A stretch of DNA of 49,919 nt from Lachnospiraceae bacterium (GTDB lineage: Bacteria; Bacillota; Clostridia; Lachnospirales; Lachnospiraceae). Positions within the stretch are counted from its first letter, which is position 1. Every line of letters begins with the position of its first letter. Under the pieces are notes generated by a model. That model searched no databases and was not told the origin of the DNA. It saw only the letters and a program-made list of their open reading frames with translations. The position numbers were made by a program, and so were the translations under genes. The stretch lies in assembly GCA_009774175.1 (NCBI GenBank), contig VSNG01000015.1:26227-76145 (forward strand). The letters run 5' to 3'. Shown here one piece after another: positions 16,871-25,130 of this stretch.

Positions 16871-18640
16871 TTACTCAACTTCCACTCTGTTTTTTCCGTT
16901 CTTTTTTGCCCTGTAAAGCGCCATGTCAACGCGCGAACACAGAGTATCTACCGTATCGTCCATCCTGGCCTGCGTTACACCCAGACTTACCGTCTGCGGC
17001 CTGATCCCCGGAAAGCTGGTATTTGAAAAGTTTTCCCGCATGAGGTCGGCAATATAGGCCGCCGACCCGGAATCCGTGCCGCGCAGAAGTACCATAAACT
17101 CCTCCCCGCCCCATCTGCCGGAAGAGACATTCTGCTTATGGCCAATCCGCCTGTTACGCAGAATATCTGCCAGCGCCACAATCACCGTATCGCCCTCCTG
17201 ATGTCCGTAGGTGTCATTCACCTGCTTGAAATTATCAATATCCAGCATAACCAGCGAAAATTGTTCGTTCTCAATTCTTGAAAGAGCTTCCTCAATCTGG
17301 CTCTGAATTTCCTTACGATTATACAATCCTGTCAGCCCGTCGATAATAGCCGCCATTTTTAATTTGTCATTGACAAGCTCCAACTGTTTATTCGTATTCT
17401 CAAGTTCAAGGGACGTCACACTGATAAAAGTCGCCAGACGGGAAACCAACGGTACTCTGGACAGCGTATTGATATCCTGCGCCTCTGATATTGTCACAGC
17501 CTCCTTTTTCTCCCCTTCTCTCATGGCCGCTATCACCAGCGTCACATTATGCTGGTTCAGGTTCCCTTTCGTGCGAATAAATTCCCCATGGGAAAAGAAT
17601 CCGCAGGAAGCGGATATGTCATGAAAGGGCTGAATTTCATAAGTAGGCTCTTTATTTGTCCAGAAGGTACGTCTCGCCGCGCAGGAAAAAATATGTAAAA
17701 TATCCGGCCCAAACTCCGCAATCCTCCGGCTGTCATGCCTAATGCTCTCCACAATGGTACCGGGATCCCCATAGGAAATGCGAACCACGGAGCCGATGTC
17801 CATATCCGACGTCATATTGATGGAGCCGTCCGCGTTACTGGACACGGGCGTACGCAGAATCGTCGTGTTGTTATGTTCATAAAACAGTGGAAATTCCAAC
17901 GTATTATAAAAGAAATTTTCATCATTTTTAATATTCAGGTACTTATGATAAACATCATATGCCGGGATCCCATCCAGTTCCTGTAGCAAGCAGCCCTGCG
18001 ACTTTGTCACATGAAATTCTCTGCCAAGAGGCTTCCATCCTGTCACCTTGATGGAATCTACATGAAAATCCTCTCCGCCGTAAAAGACAATTATAACAGA
18101 ACTCTCGGAAAATCCATAAGCCTTCGTAAACACGCAGGAATCGTCACTGGTGATATCATCGCTGCAGCTTACGCCGCCAAAAATCTGAATATCCTCCCGA
18201 AGCTCCCTTAACCCGTCGCAGAAACGCGTGGTAGACCCCTCAGGAATTGTAAAATACATCTCAACGGCCTTCACCCAGGAATTTTTCCTGGTCTCCTCCA
18301 CAATCCGCGACGTAATCTCGTCCACAGACAGCTTCGCCATATCATACTGGAAAATTTCAAATTTTGTTGTCGGCAGTTCAAAGTCCGTGCATACGACCGT
18401 AATATTTTCGGAAAGCTCGCAGTCGATAATGTTTCCGCTTGTAGAGCAGCCGATATAGGGAACATCCGGGAAGCACTCCTCTATCGCCCCTGTCACCTCC
18501 TGAATGACCGCAGGCTCCAGCACTTCCGAATAAATCTGAAACAACCTTGCCCCGCCGCACCCCGCGTTATTCTTCTGAAACGCATGAAGCCTCTCCACAA
18601 AAGGTTCTCTGTCCTGATAAGCAAATTGCACCTGTTTCAT
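16871..18640 (-). CDS. FIST sensor-diguanylate cyclase
   Basis: A 589-residue soluble protein. Residues about 30-380 are the FIST N and C domains, a ligand-sensing module thought to bind small molecules such as amino acids (motifs YIGCSTSGNI and IFGGVSCSDD). A short coiled linker (ENTNKQLELVNDKLKMAA) leads to a GGDEF domain starting IDGLTGLYNRKE, with the active site as GGEEF. The inhibitory RxxD site five residues before GGEEF is absent (QNVS in its place), so product feedback by that site is not expected. It should make cyclic di-GMP in response to an unknown ligand. It is a single gene, upstream of and in the same direction as spmA. Confidence 0.9.
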   Translation of the reverse strand: MKQVQFAYQDREPFVERLHAFQKNNAGCGGARLFQIYSEVLEPAVIQEVTGAIEECFPDVPYIGCSTSGNIIDCELSENITVVCTDFELPTTKFEIFQYDMAKLSVDEITSRIVEETRKNSWVKAVEMYFTIPEGSTTRFCDGLRELREDIQIFGGVSCSDDITSDDSCVFTKAYGFSESSVIIVFYGGEDFHVDSIKVTGWKPLGREFHVTKSQGCLLQELDGIPAYDVYHKYLNIKNDENFFYNTLEFPLFYEHNNTTILRTPVSSNADGSINMTSDMDIGSVVRISYGDPGTIVESIRHDSRRIAEFGPDILHIFSCAARRTFWTNKEPTYEIQPFHDISASCGFFSHGEFIRTKGNLNQHNVTLVIAAMREGEKKEAVTISEAQDINTLSRVPLVSRLATFISVTSLELENTNKQLELVNDKLKMAAIIDGLTGLYNRKEIQSQIEEALSRIENEQFSLVMLDIDNFKQVNDTYGHQEGDTVIVALADILRNRRIGHKQNVSSGRWGGEEFMVLLRGTDSGSAAYIADLMRENFSNTSFPGIRPQTVSLGVTQARMDDTVDTLCSRVDMALYRAKKNGKNRVEVE

Positions 18641-18765
18641 GGTATTTTCCGCCTTTCCCAGACAACTGCCCGTCTTTATCCGTAAATCTCAACCTGTCTC
18701 CCCATAAGTATATCTTAAAAAACTTTGCTTCTCAACACTCTTTCCATATTTCCATTTTTTAAGTC

Positions 18766-18815
18766 TTGACATACTCTTCAAATATGTTATAGTGTACTTG
18801 TACAATAAGTACACT
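18766..18815 (+). promoter_or_regulatory. Promoter and palindromic operator of the GntR/ABC operon
   Basis: TTGACA (18766-18771), a 16-bp spacer and TATAGT (18788-18793). A perfect inverted repeat AGTGTACTT (18791-18799) / AAGTACACT (18807-18815) overlaps the -10 box and start site. It is well placed as the autoregulatory operator of the GntR repressor encoded next. The leader to 18902 contains two more small stems (TTGGCG/CGCCAA and TGTGA/TCACA). Confidence 0.8.
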
Positions 18816-18902
18816 TGGCGGAGACCTCGGGTAGATAACGCCAAATACCGGCGGTCAGACTATGTGAAGCGTCACATGGATATGTCCTGAATGGAGGTCA
18901 TC

Positions 18903-19280
18903 ATGGAAATAATTATCAGCAACAATGCCAACAAACCAATTTACGAACAAATTACCTCTCAGATCAAGGCAATGATCATGAGCGGCGAATTGCAGGCGGG
19001 CGATTCGATTCCTTCCATGCGGGCTCTGGCAAAGTCCATTCATGTAAGCGTAATTACGGTGCAGAAGGCCTATGAAGATTTACAGCGGGACGGCTTTATC
19101 GAGACTACGATAGGCAGAGGAAGCTTCGTGGCGGCACAAAATAAAGAGCTCTATCAGGAAGAACAGCAGCGGATTGCGGAGGAGCACTTGCAGATTGCCG
19201 CAGATATCGGACGAACAAGCAGCATTTCTCTGGAAAAGCTGACAGAGCTGCTGGCGTTATTTTACCGGAATGAAGAATAA
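18903..19280 (+). CDS. GntR-family regulator, YtrA subfamily
   Basis: A 125-residue regulator with the GntR winged helix (KPIYEQITSQIKAMIMSGEL, then VSVITVQKAYEDL and GRGSFVA) and only a short C-terminal helical tail, the size and layout of the YtrA subfamily. The start at 18903 is chosen because the alternative ATG at 18891 is part of its GGAGG ribosome site. YtrA-type repressors control adjacent ABC transporters that respond to cell-wall antibiotics. The palindrome at its promoter and the ABC genes behind it fit this. Confidence 0.92.
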   Translation: MEIIISNNANKPIYEQITSQIKAMIMSGELQAGDSIPSMRALAKSIHVSVITVQKAYEDLQRDGFIETTIGRGSFVAAQNKELYQEEQQRIAEEHLQIAADIGRTSSISLEKLTELLALFYRNEE

Positions 19281-19319
19281 ATTAAAAAATAACCATGCAA
19301 ATCAGGAAAGGAGTTTCTT

Positions 19320-20186
19320 ATGGAAAATATACTGGAACTGGAAAACATATCAAAATCATTTCCAAAATCGAATTTCTTATTAGATAAGCTGTCTTTTTCA
19401 CTGCCTTATGGAACCATTCTCGGCTTCGTCGGGGAAAACGGCGCGGGCAAAACGACGACAATCGGATGCATATTAAATACCGTCATAAAAGACAGCGGAA
19501 CCGTCAGACTGTTCGGACAGGAAATGCAGGATAGGGATACAACGCTCCGGGAAAAAATCGGGGTGGTTTACGACGGGGATAATTTTCCGGGGTTCTGGAC
19601 TGCCAAACAGTTATCCCAGGTCATGCGGGGATTTTACCGTCACTGGGATAATACACTGTTTCAAAAATATCTGACAGATTTCGGATTGCCCGAAAAACAG
19701 CAAATAAAACATTTTTCCAGAGGCATGACCATGAAACTGGCAATTGCCGCCGCTCTTTCGCATCATCCGCAATTACTGGTTCTCGACGAGGCTACAAGCG
19801 GTCTTGATCCGGTTGTGCGTGATGAGATGCTGGATGTGTTTCTTGACTTTGTACAGGAAGAAAACCATTCCATTCTTCTCTCTTCCCACATCACAAGCGA
19901 TCTGGAAAAAGTGGCTGATTATATTGCGTTTATCCATAACGGAAGACTTGTTTTGACAGCATCAAAGGATGACCTCATCTATCATTATGCCGTTTTGCGC
20001 TGTAAGGAAAGTCAATTTCAGACGATTGACCGTGCCGATATGATCGCTTTTCGAAAACGGGATTTTCAGATTGACGTTTTGGTGCCTGATGGAAAAGAGG
20101 CCCGAAAAAAGTACAAAGATATTGTTGCAGACCATGTTTCTATTGATGAAATAATGTTATTACTGGTAAAGGGGGAACAGATATGA
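19320..20186 (+). CDS. ABC transporter ATP-binding protein
   Basis: A 288-residue ATPase with Walker A GENGAGKTT, a signature region FSRGMTMKLAIAAAL in place of canonical LSGGQ, and Walker B LLVLDEATSGLDP. The H-loop lies in LLSSHITSDLEK. A C-terminal extension of about 70 residues follows, as in YtrB-like drug exporters. The ribosome site is AGGAG. The last four bases overlap the permease start (ATGA), so the two are made as a pair. Confidence 0.93.
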   Translation: MENILELENISKSFPKSNFLLDKLSFSLPYGTILGFVGENGAGKTTTIGCILNTVIKDSGTVRLFGQEMQDRDTTLREKIGVVYDGDNFPGFWTAKQLSQVMRGFYRHWDNTLFQKYLTDFGLPEKQQIKHFSRGMTMKLAIAAALSHHPQLLVLDEATSGLDPVVRDEMLDVFLDFVQEENHSILLSSHITSDLEKVADYIAFIHNGRLVLTASKDDLIYHYAVLRCKESQFQTIDRADMIAFRKRDFQIDVLVPDGKEARKKYKDIVADHVSIDEIMLLLVKGEQI

Positions 20187-20827
20187 AAGGATTAATTAAA
20201 AACAATTTTTACGCAACGCTTTCCGGTGCAAAAACACTTTCCATCGTTATGATTTTGACGGGCGCTTTCATTGTTGCAGTCATCAGTCAGACTCTGCTGA
20301 TAGCCTATATTATACTGGGCATTATCGGCTTTTCCGAAACTGCCCTTGCCATTGTCAGGGATGAGTGTTCCTCAAAGTGGGGAAAGTATAAGCTGACCCT
20401 GCCTGTCAGAAGGGCGGATATTATAAAGAGCCAATTCTTAAATCAACTATTGTGGACGCTTGTGGGCACGCTTTTTGCCGTAACGGCCACCGCTTTATCC
20501 TGGATTCTGCACGGCTGCCCTTATGATCACCCCATTGACATCGTCACTACGTTTGTTTTGGGAATCAGCATAAGTCTTTTCATGGGCGCGGTATTTTTTC
20601 CTCTGTTCTATGCAAACGGAGAAGAGCGCGGCAGTATTTTTATCGGTCTTTCCCTTGTCTGCGCCTTTGTCTTTGACTATGCCATTGTCAGCCTGATTAA
20701 TTATTTTATCGAGCCCGGACTTCGGAATATCCTGCTTGGCATTCTGATACTGCTTGCCTCTTCCATACTGGCCTTCGCCCTTTCCTGCCCGCTCACAATC
20801 CGCATTTTTAAGCGAAAGGAATGGTAA
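20183..20827 (+). CDS. ABC-2 type transporter permease
   Basis: A 214-residue membrane protein with about six hydrophobic segments and the ABC-2 motif region around GFSETALAIVRDECSSKWGK. It belongs to the small permeases that pair with YtrB-like ATPases. Its stop codon lies one base from the stop of the convergent MATE gene, leaving no room for a separate terminator. The substrate is unknown; a peptide antibiotic or lipid-linked compound is the usual suggestion for this family. Confidence 0.88.
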   Translation: MKGLIKNNFYATLSGAKTLSIVMILTGAFIVAVISQTLLIAYIILGIIGFSETALAIVRDECSSKWGKYKLTLPVRRADIIKSQFLNQLLWTLVGTLFAVTATALSWILHGCPYDHPIDIVTTFVLGISISLFMGAVFFPLFYANGEERGSIFIGLSLVCAFVFDYAIVSLINYFIEPGLRNILLGILILLASSILAFALSCPLTIRIFKRKEW

Positions 20828-20828
20828 G

Positions 20829-22202
20829 CTAAATTTTAATTTTCGTCCACTGCCCCTTTTTAAACCGCGTCGAAGCAAAAATAAATCGGGAAATCTGATC
20901 CGCCAGCACGCCCAGCCAGATACCGATAATGTCAAGCCCGAACACATAACCGCCAAGATAAGAGCCGACAGTACGGATAAAGGTAACGCTGATTGTGGAA
21001 GCTGCCGCCGTGTAAAGGGTATCGCCCGCGCCGCGCAGACACCCCATGTAGACCACCTGGCTGATCTGGACGACCACAACGAAAATAATAACCCGCATAA
21101 TGTTCACACCGATAGCCACAATATGCTCTTCCTCGAAAAACAGCCGCATCAGCGGCTCTGCTCCGAAGAAATAAATAACTGCCAGACAGGCGGAAATCAT
21201 GCCGCCGAACATTCTGCAAATACCGCCATACTCTTTGGCAAGGCTCTCGTCACCTGCGCCCAGACTCCGCCCGATCAGCGCGACGGCCGCCGCCTGCAGA
21301 CCGTCCCCGAAGGAGAACGACAGCCCCATAATATTCATGCCCACCTGATGGGCCGCCATCGCGTCAGTCCCCTGCTTTGCCGCCATGATTGCCGTCAGCA
21401 TAAAGCCGATCCGCATAAGCACCTGTTCAAAGAAAACGCTGTAACCTACATGGATTAAATTGAGCAGCGTTTTCAGGGCCGGCCATATTTTATGTTTCAT
21501 AATATAGGGCAGGCTGATAAAGCCGTCGGGATTCAGAATCGAAAGTACACTCATCACAGAGGCCACCACCGTTCCAAGCACGGTGGCCAAAGCCGCGCCC
21601 TGAATACCAAGGGCCGGAAAACCGAAGTGTCCGTTAATAAGCAGATAGTTAAAAATGATATTCACTGTGTTGGATGTCACGTTGGTACGCATGGTAATCT
21701 TCGTATTGCCAACGCCACGCTGGGCGGCATTGATGCCCATCTGAATACAGTTAAAGACCATACCGCCCATTACAATCTGAAAATAAACCACCGCGCTGTC
21801 ATGGGTTTCAGGCGTAGAGCCGCAAAGGCTGATAATGGGGCCTGCAAGCGCCACAAATAGCACGCTCAGAACAATCGCCGACACAAAAATAAAAGCAATT
21901 GCCGTACTCAAAATACGGTTCGCCTCCTCCGGCTTTTCTTCGCCCCGTCTTCTTGCCGCCAGAGCGGAAATCGCCACATTTGCCGCCACAAATAAAGACA
22001 GTCCCATAAATTTGGGCTGTGTGGTAAGGCCCACGGCAGCCACCGCATAAGAGCCAAGGGAACTTACCATCAGAGAGTCCACCAGCCCGGCAAACGCCAC
22101 AAAAAAGGACTCCACGATGGAGGGCCACGCCATATTGAACGTAATACGAATATTCTCTTTACTGTGTTTGGGCGCTTTCGCCCTTTCTGTCATCTGCTTC
22201 AT
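20829..22202 (-). CDS. MATE family efflux transporter
   Basis: A 457-residue transporter with about twelve membrane segments in two similar halves, starting after a charged N-terminal tail (ITFNMAWPSIVESFFVAFAG). MATE proteins export cationic drugs by sodium or proton antiport. The assigned start at 22202 lacks a ribosome site at useful distance: GGAGG is 16 bases away and lies inside the promoter spacer. The next in-frame ATG at 22193 has none either. The promoter places the transcript start only a few bases before 22202, so translation may be leaderless. Confidence 0.9.
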   Translation of the reverse strand: MKQMTERAKAPKHSKENIRITFNMAWPSIVESFFVAFAGLVDSLMVSSLGSYAVAAVGLTTQPKFMGLSLFVAANVAISALAARRRGEEKPEEANRILSTAIAFIFVSAIVLSVLFVALAGPIISLCGSTPETHDSAVVYFQIVMGGMVFNCIQMGINAAQRGVGNTKITMRTNVTSNTVNIIFNYLLINGHFGFPALGIQGAALATVLGTVVASVMSVLSILNPDGFISLPYIMKHKIWPALKTLLNLIHVGYSVFFEQVLMRIGFMLTAIMAAKQGTDAMAAHQVGMNIMGLSFSFGDGLQAAAVALIGRSLGAGDESLAKEYGGICRMFGGMISACLAVIYFFGAEPLMRLFFEEEHIVAIGVNIMRVIIFVVVVQISQVVYMGCLRGAGDTLYTAAASTISVTFIRTVGSYLGGYVFGLDIIGIWLGVLADQISRFIFASTRFKKGQWTKIKI

Positions 22203-22210
22203 ACTATAAT

Positions 22211-22239
22211 ATTATATTCCTCCAAATCAGGATTTTCAA
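22211..22239 (-). promoter_or_regulatory. Promoter of the MATE gene, almost no leader
   Basis: Minus strand TTGAAA (22239-22234), a 17-bp spacer and TATAAT (22216-22211). Transcription should start near 22204, and the first ATG is at 22202. Confidence 0.65.
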
Positions 22240-22262
22240 TCTCCAGCCCTCCCCACGGATGA

Positions 22263-22291
22263 TTGAAAATTTTCTAACTGTCTGCTATGAT
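22263..22291 (+). promoter_or_regulatory. Promoter of the BceRS-like two-component genes
   Basis: TTGAAA (22263-22268), a 17-bp spacer and TATGAT (22286-22291), about 38 bp before the response regulator start. It faces away from the MATE promoter. Confidence 0.65.
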
Positions 22292-22329
22292 TAACACCAT
22301 AAGAATACATCACCTAAAGGATATTAAAA

Positions 22330-23022
22330 ATGTCACAGGAAATATTACTTTTGGAGGACGACGACAGTCTCAACCACTCTGTCAGTCTCAAATTAAAAAA
22401 AGAAGGCTACACCGTCTACAGCGCGTTTACTGTGAAGGAAGCCGTCAGCATTTATCAACAAAAGGATCTCTCCCTTATCATATGCGATATTACCCTGCCG
22501 GACGGAACCGGGTTGGATTTTTGTTCCCGCGTGCGGCGGGAAAGCGACATACTTTTTCTGTTTCTGACCGCTCTTGACAGGGAGGATGATATCATGGCGG
22601 GCTACAGACAGGGTGCGGACGACTATATTACCAAACCCTTTTCCCTGCCGGTTCTGATTGTCAAAGTCAACGCTCTTCTGAAACGCTTTCCCCCGGAAGA
22701 GTCAAAGTTCATTATTTCCGAAAGCATTACCCTTTACCCCGCCGAAAAGCGCGCCATGAAAAACGGCGTATATTTAAATCTGACCGCCAAAGAATATTCC
22801 CTGCTCTCCTTTTTCATGGAAAATCCCATGCGGATACTGTCAAGGAATCAGCTTCTGGAAGCCATCTGGGATATCGAGGGCAATTTTGTTGACGAGAACA
22901 CCCTGTCCGTCAACATCAGACGGCTGCGGGAAAAGATCGAGGACAACCCCTCGATGCCGGCCCTGTTAAAAAATGTCAGAGGCCTTGGTTATATCTGGGA
23001 AAGGAAATGTGAAAAACGATGA
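22330..23022 (+). CDS. OmpR-family response regulator
   Basis: A 230-residue regulator with a receiver domain (acidic pocket LLEDDDSL, phosphoacceptor in LIICDITLPDGTGLD, lysine in YITKPFSLP) and a winged-helix DNA-binding domain ending RGLGYIWERK. The weak ribosome site is AAAGGA. It overlaps the kinase gene by four bases. With the ABC transporter that follows, it resembles the BceR/BraR group that responds to cell-wall-active peptides. Its likely target is the 11-bp direct repeat at 24292-24309. Confidence 0.92.
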   Translation: MSQEILLLEDDDSLNHSVSLKLKKEGYTVYSAFTVKEAVSIYQQKDLSLIICDITLPDGTGLDFCSRVRRESDILFLFLTALDREDDIMAGYRQGADDYITKPFSLPVLIVKVNALLKRFPPEESKFIISESITLYPAEKRAMKNGVYLNLTAKEYSLLSFFMENPMRILSRNQLLEAIWDIEGNFVDENTLSVNIRRLREKIEDNPSMPALLKNVRGLGYIWERKCEKR

Positions 23023-24281
23023 GTGAAAAAAACCAATCATCTTTTTATATTCGAAAATATTATATACTTATTCTGCTTGTCTCCCTGTGTCCCGTCATTC
23101 TTTGCACAGTCTGGGGCTTTTTTCTTTTGCATTCCCAGCACACGCGGGAGCTGGAACAAATCGGCAATATTGCGGGCGCCATCCTTTCCGAATACCCTGA
23201 TGCGGAAGATACGCTTCTGTCCGCATTGCAGGATGCCCGGTACAGTCATATGGATGAAGGTTATACAGTGCTCCATAAATACGGCTACCGGGAAAATCCC
23301 ATGACAGACCATCGTCCTTATTACCGTCAGTCACTCAAAGGATTCGCCTCTGTTCTTGCCCTGATTCTTGGCTGTGATTTTGCCCTTGTCACCTTTTTCT
23401 TTTCCCGCTTTTCCCGCAGCCAGGAAAAGCAGGAGCAGCTGCTTCACACTCTGCTCGACCGCTATTTGTCGGAAGATTATGCCGGCCTTGATACATCGGA
23501 ATCCTTTGCGCTCATTTTCAGCGAGTCCTTCACCGATACGCTTTATAAGCTGGGCAATAAACTGAAAACAAAGACACAGGCGCTGGCCGAAGAACGGGAT
23601 CACACCAAGACTCTTGTGACCGACATCTCCCACCAGTTAAAAACGCCGGTCAGCGCACTGAAAAGCTGCTTTTCCATGTGCATGGAGGCGGAGACAGAGA
23701 CAGAACGATCCGACTTTCTGCAAAGATGCGCGCAACAGATGCATAAACTGGAGGATCTGATAACCGTTTTAGTAAATGTATCCCGTCTTGAAACCTCTCT
23801 GATTACTCTGCGCCAGGAAGCCGTTTTGCTGTCGGCTCTTCTCACCGATGCGGTCAACACCGTATATGAAAAAGCTCTGCAAAAAGAAATTTCCATAGAG
23901 ATCTGCAATTCGGACAGCGAGGACGTTTTGTCCACTTCCCTGTCTGTTGACAGACGTTGGACCGCCGAGGCGATGGCAAACATTTTGGACAACGCTGTCA
24001 AATATTCTCCCGCAGGAAGCAGGATCCGTATAGATATCCACAAATTTTACAGCTATATACAGTTAGATGTTACCGATCAGGGAATCGGTATTCCCAAAGA
24101 AGAATACAACCAAATCTTCAAGCGTTTCTATCGGGGCGGCCACCCAGTCATAAAGCAGACGGAAGGGTCGGGCGTCGGCCTTTATCTTACCAGACAGATT
24201 CTGGAAAAGCAGTGCGGCGCGGTCACGGCAAAACCTGCCGACGGACGGGGCGCTGTCTTTAGTCTGCGTTTTCCCCTGTAA
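23019..24281 (+). CDS. Sensor histidine kinase
   Basis: A 420-residue kinase with two membrane segments (about residues 12-36 and 108-131), an outside loop of about 70 residues and no obvious HAMP domain. The H-box reads VTDISHQLKTPVSALK, the N-box ILDNAVKYSPAGS, and the G-boxes are DQGIGIPKEEY and GSGVGLYLTRQI. The external loop is larger than in the intramembrane-sensing BceS type, so it may detect its ligand directly as well as through the transporter. It overlaps the regulator gene by four bases. Confidence 0.92.
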   Translation: MSEKNQSSFYIRKYYILILLVSLCPVILCTVWGFFLLHSQHTRELEQIGNIAGAILSEYPDAEDTLLSALQDARYSHMDEGYTVLHKYGYRENPMTDHRPYYRQSLKGFASVLALILGCDFALVTFFFSRFSRSQEKQEQLLHTLLDRYLSEDYAGLDTSESFALIFSESFTDTLYKLGNKLKTKTQALAEERDHTKTLVTDISHQLKTPVSALKSCFSMCMEAETETERSDFLQRCAQQMHKLEDLITVLVNVSRLETSLITLRQEAVLLSALLTDAVNTVYEKALQKEISIEICNSDSEDVLSTSLSVDRRWTAEAMANILDNAVKYSPAGSRIRIDIHKFYSYIQLDVTDQGIGIPKEEYNQIFKRFYRGGHPVIKQTEGSGVGLYLTRQILEKQCGAVTAKPADGRGAVFSLRFPL

Positions 24282-24291
24282 TTTTTTAACC

Positions 24292-24325
24292 CTGTAAGCC
24301 TGCTGTAAGACAGACAGTCTATACT
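24292..24325 (+). promoter_or_regulatory. Response-regulator-type direct repeat and promoter before the BceAB-like genes
   Basis: CTGTAAG occurs at 24292-24298 and again at 24303-24309, an 11-bp period that places both on one face of the helix as OmpR-family regulators require. A -10 box TATACT (24320-24325) follows ten bases on, and no good -35 is present. This is the layout of an activated promoter. Confidence 0.65.
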
Positions 24326-24416
24326 ATGCTTATATACAAGATAAGCCCGGTCGGATATCACAGTTTCCATTAAGCAATATCATTTATCTGACCGTAAGAA
24401 GAAAGGCAGGGTATTT

Positions 24417-25130
24417 ATGAAAAAACAGACAGACATTATTTTAAAAACCGAGGATTTATGCAAATACTACGGATCAGGCGACAATCTCGTCAAAGCGGCG
24501 GATCACATTAATTTACAGATACGACAGGGGGAATTTATCTCCATTGTAGGAAAATCCGGCAGCGGAAAATCCACCCTGCTTCATATGCTTGGGGCGCTGG
24601 ACAATCCCACCTCCGGCAAAGTTTTTCTTGACGGAGAAGATATTTCTTCTTTTAAAGAAGACGCCCTTTCCAAAATCCGCCGCCGCAAAATCGGATTTAT
24701 TTTTCAGTCCTACAATCTGATCCCCTCCCTGAATGTATGGGAAAATATTGTCCTGCCTCTGGGGCTGGACGGCAGACCGCTGGACGAAGCCTTCATCCAT
24801 GACATTGTGAAGATGCTTGGACTGTCAGACAAGATCAAAAATCTTCCCAATACCTTATCCGGGGGACAGCAGCAGCGGTGCGCCATTGCAAGAGCCATCG
24901 CCGCAAAACCCTCACTCATTCTGGCAGATGAACCTACCGGCAATCTGGATACCAAAACCGGCGATGACGTAATGGCCCTTCTGAAAGCCTCCGCAAAAAA
25001 ATATGGGCAGACCCTTGTGGTCATTACCCATAATGAAGAAATTGCGCAAATGGCTGACCGCACCGTCACGCTGGCGGACGGACGCATTCTCTCGTCTACG
25101 GAAAGCGAGGTGGTTTCAGATGAAGAATAA
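24417..25130 (+). CDS. ABC transporter ATP-binding protein, BceA-like
   Basis: A 237-residue MacB/BceA-type ATPase with Walker A GKSGSGKST, signature LSGGQQQRCAIARAIA and Walker B LILADEPTGNLDT. It powers a large FtsX-type permease encoded by the next gene, which starts 11 bases before this gene's stop. Such pairs confer resistance to bacitracin-like or lantibiotic peptides and also act as the sensor for their two-component system. Confidence 0.94.
   Translation: MKKQTDIILKTEDLCKYYGSGDNLVKAADHINLQIRQGEFISIVGKSGSGKSTLLHMLGALDNPTSGKVFLDGEDISSFKEDALSKIRRRKIGFIFQSYNLIPSLNVWENIVLPLGLDGRPLDEAFIHDIVKMLGLSDKIKNLPNTLSGGQQQRCAIARAIAAKPSLILADEPTGNLDTKTGDDVMALLKASAKKYGQTLVVITHNEEIAQMADRTVTLADGRILSSTESEVVSDEE

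Noticed and set aside
21492..21860. Plus-strand open frame within the MATE gene
   Set aside because: His/Arg-rich shadow of the MATE coding sequence in the opposite strand, without ribosome site.
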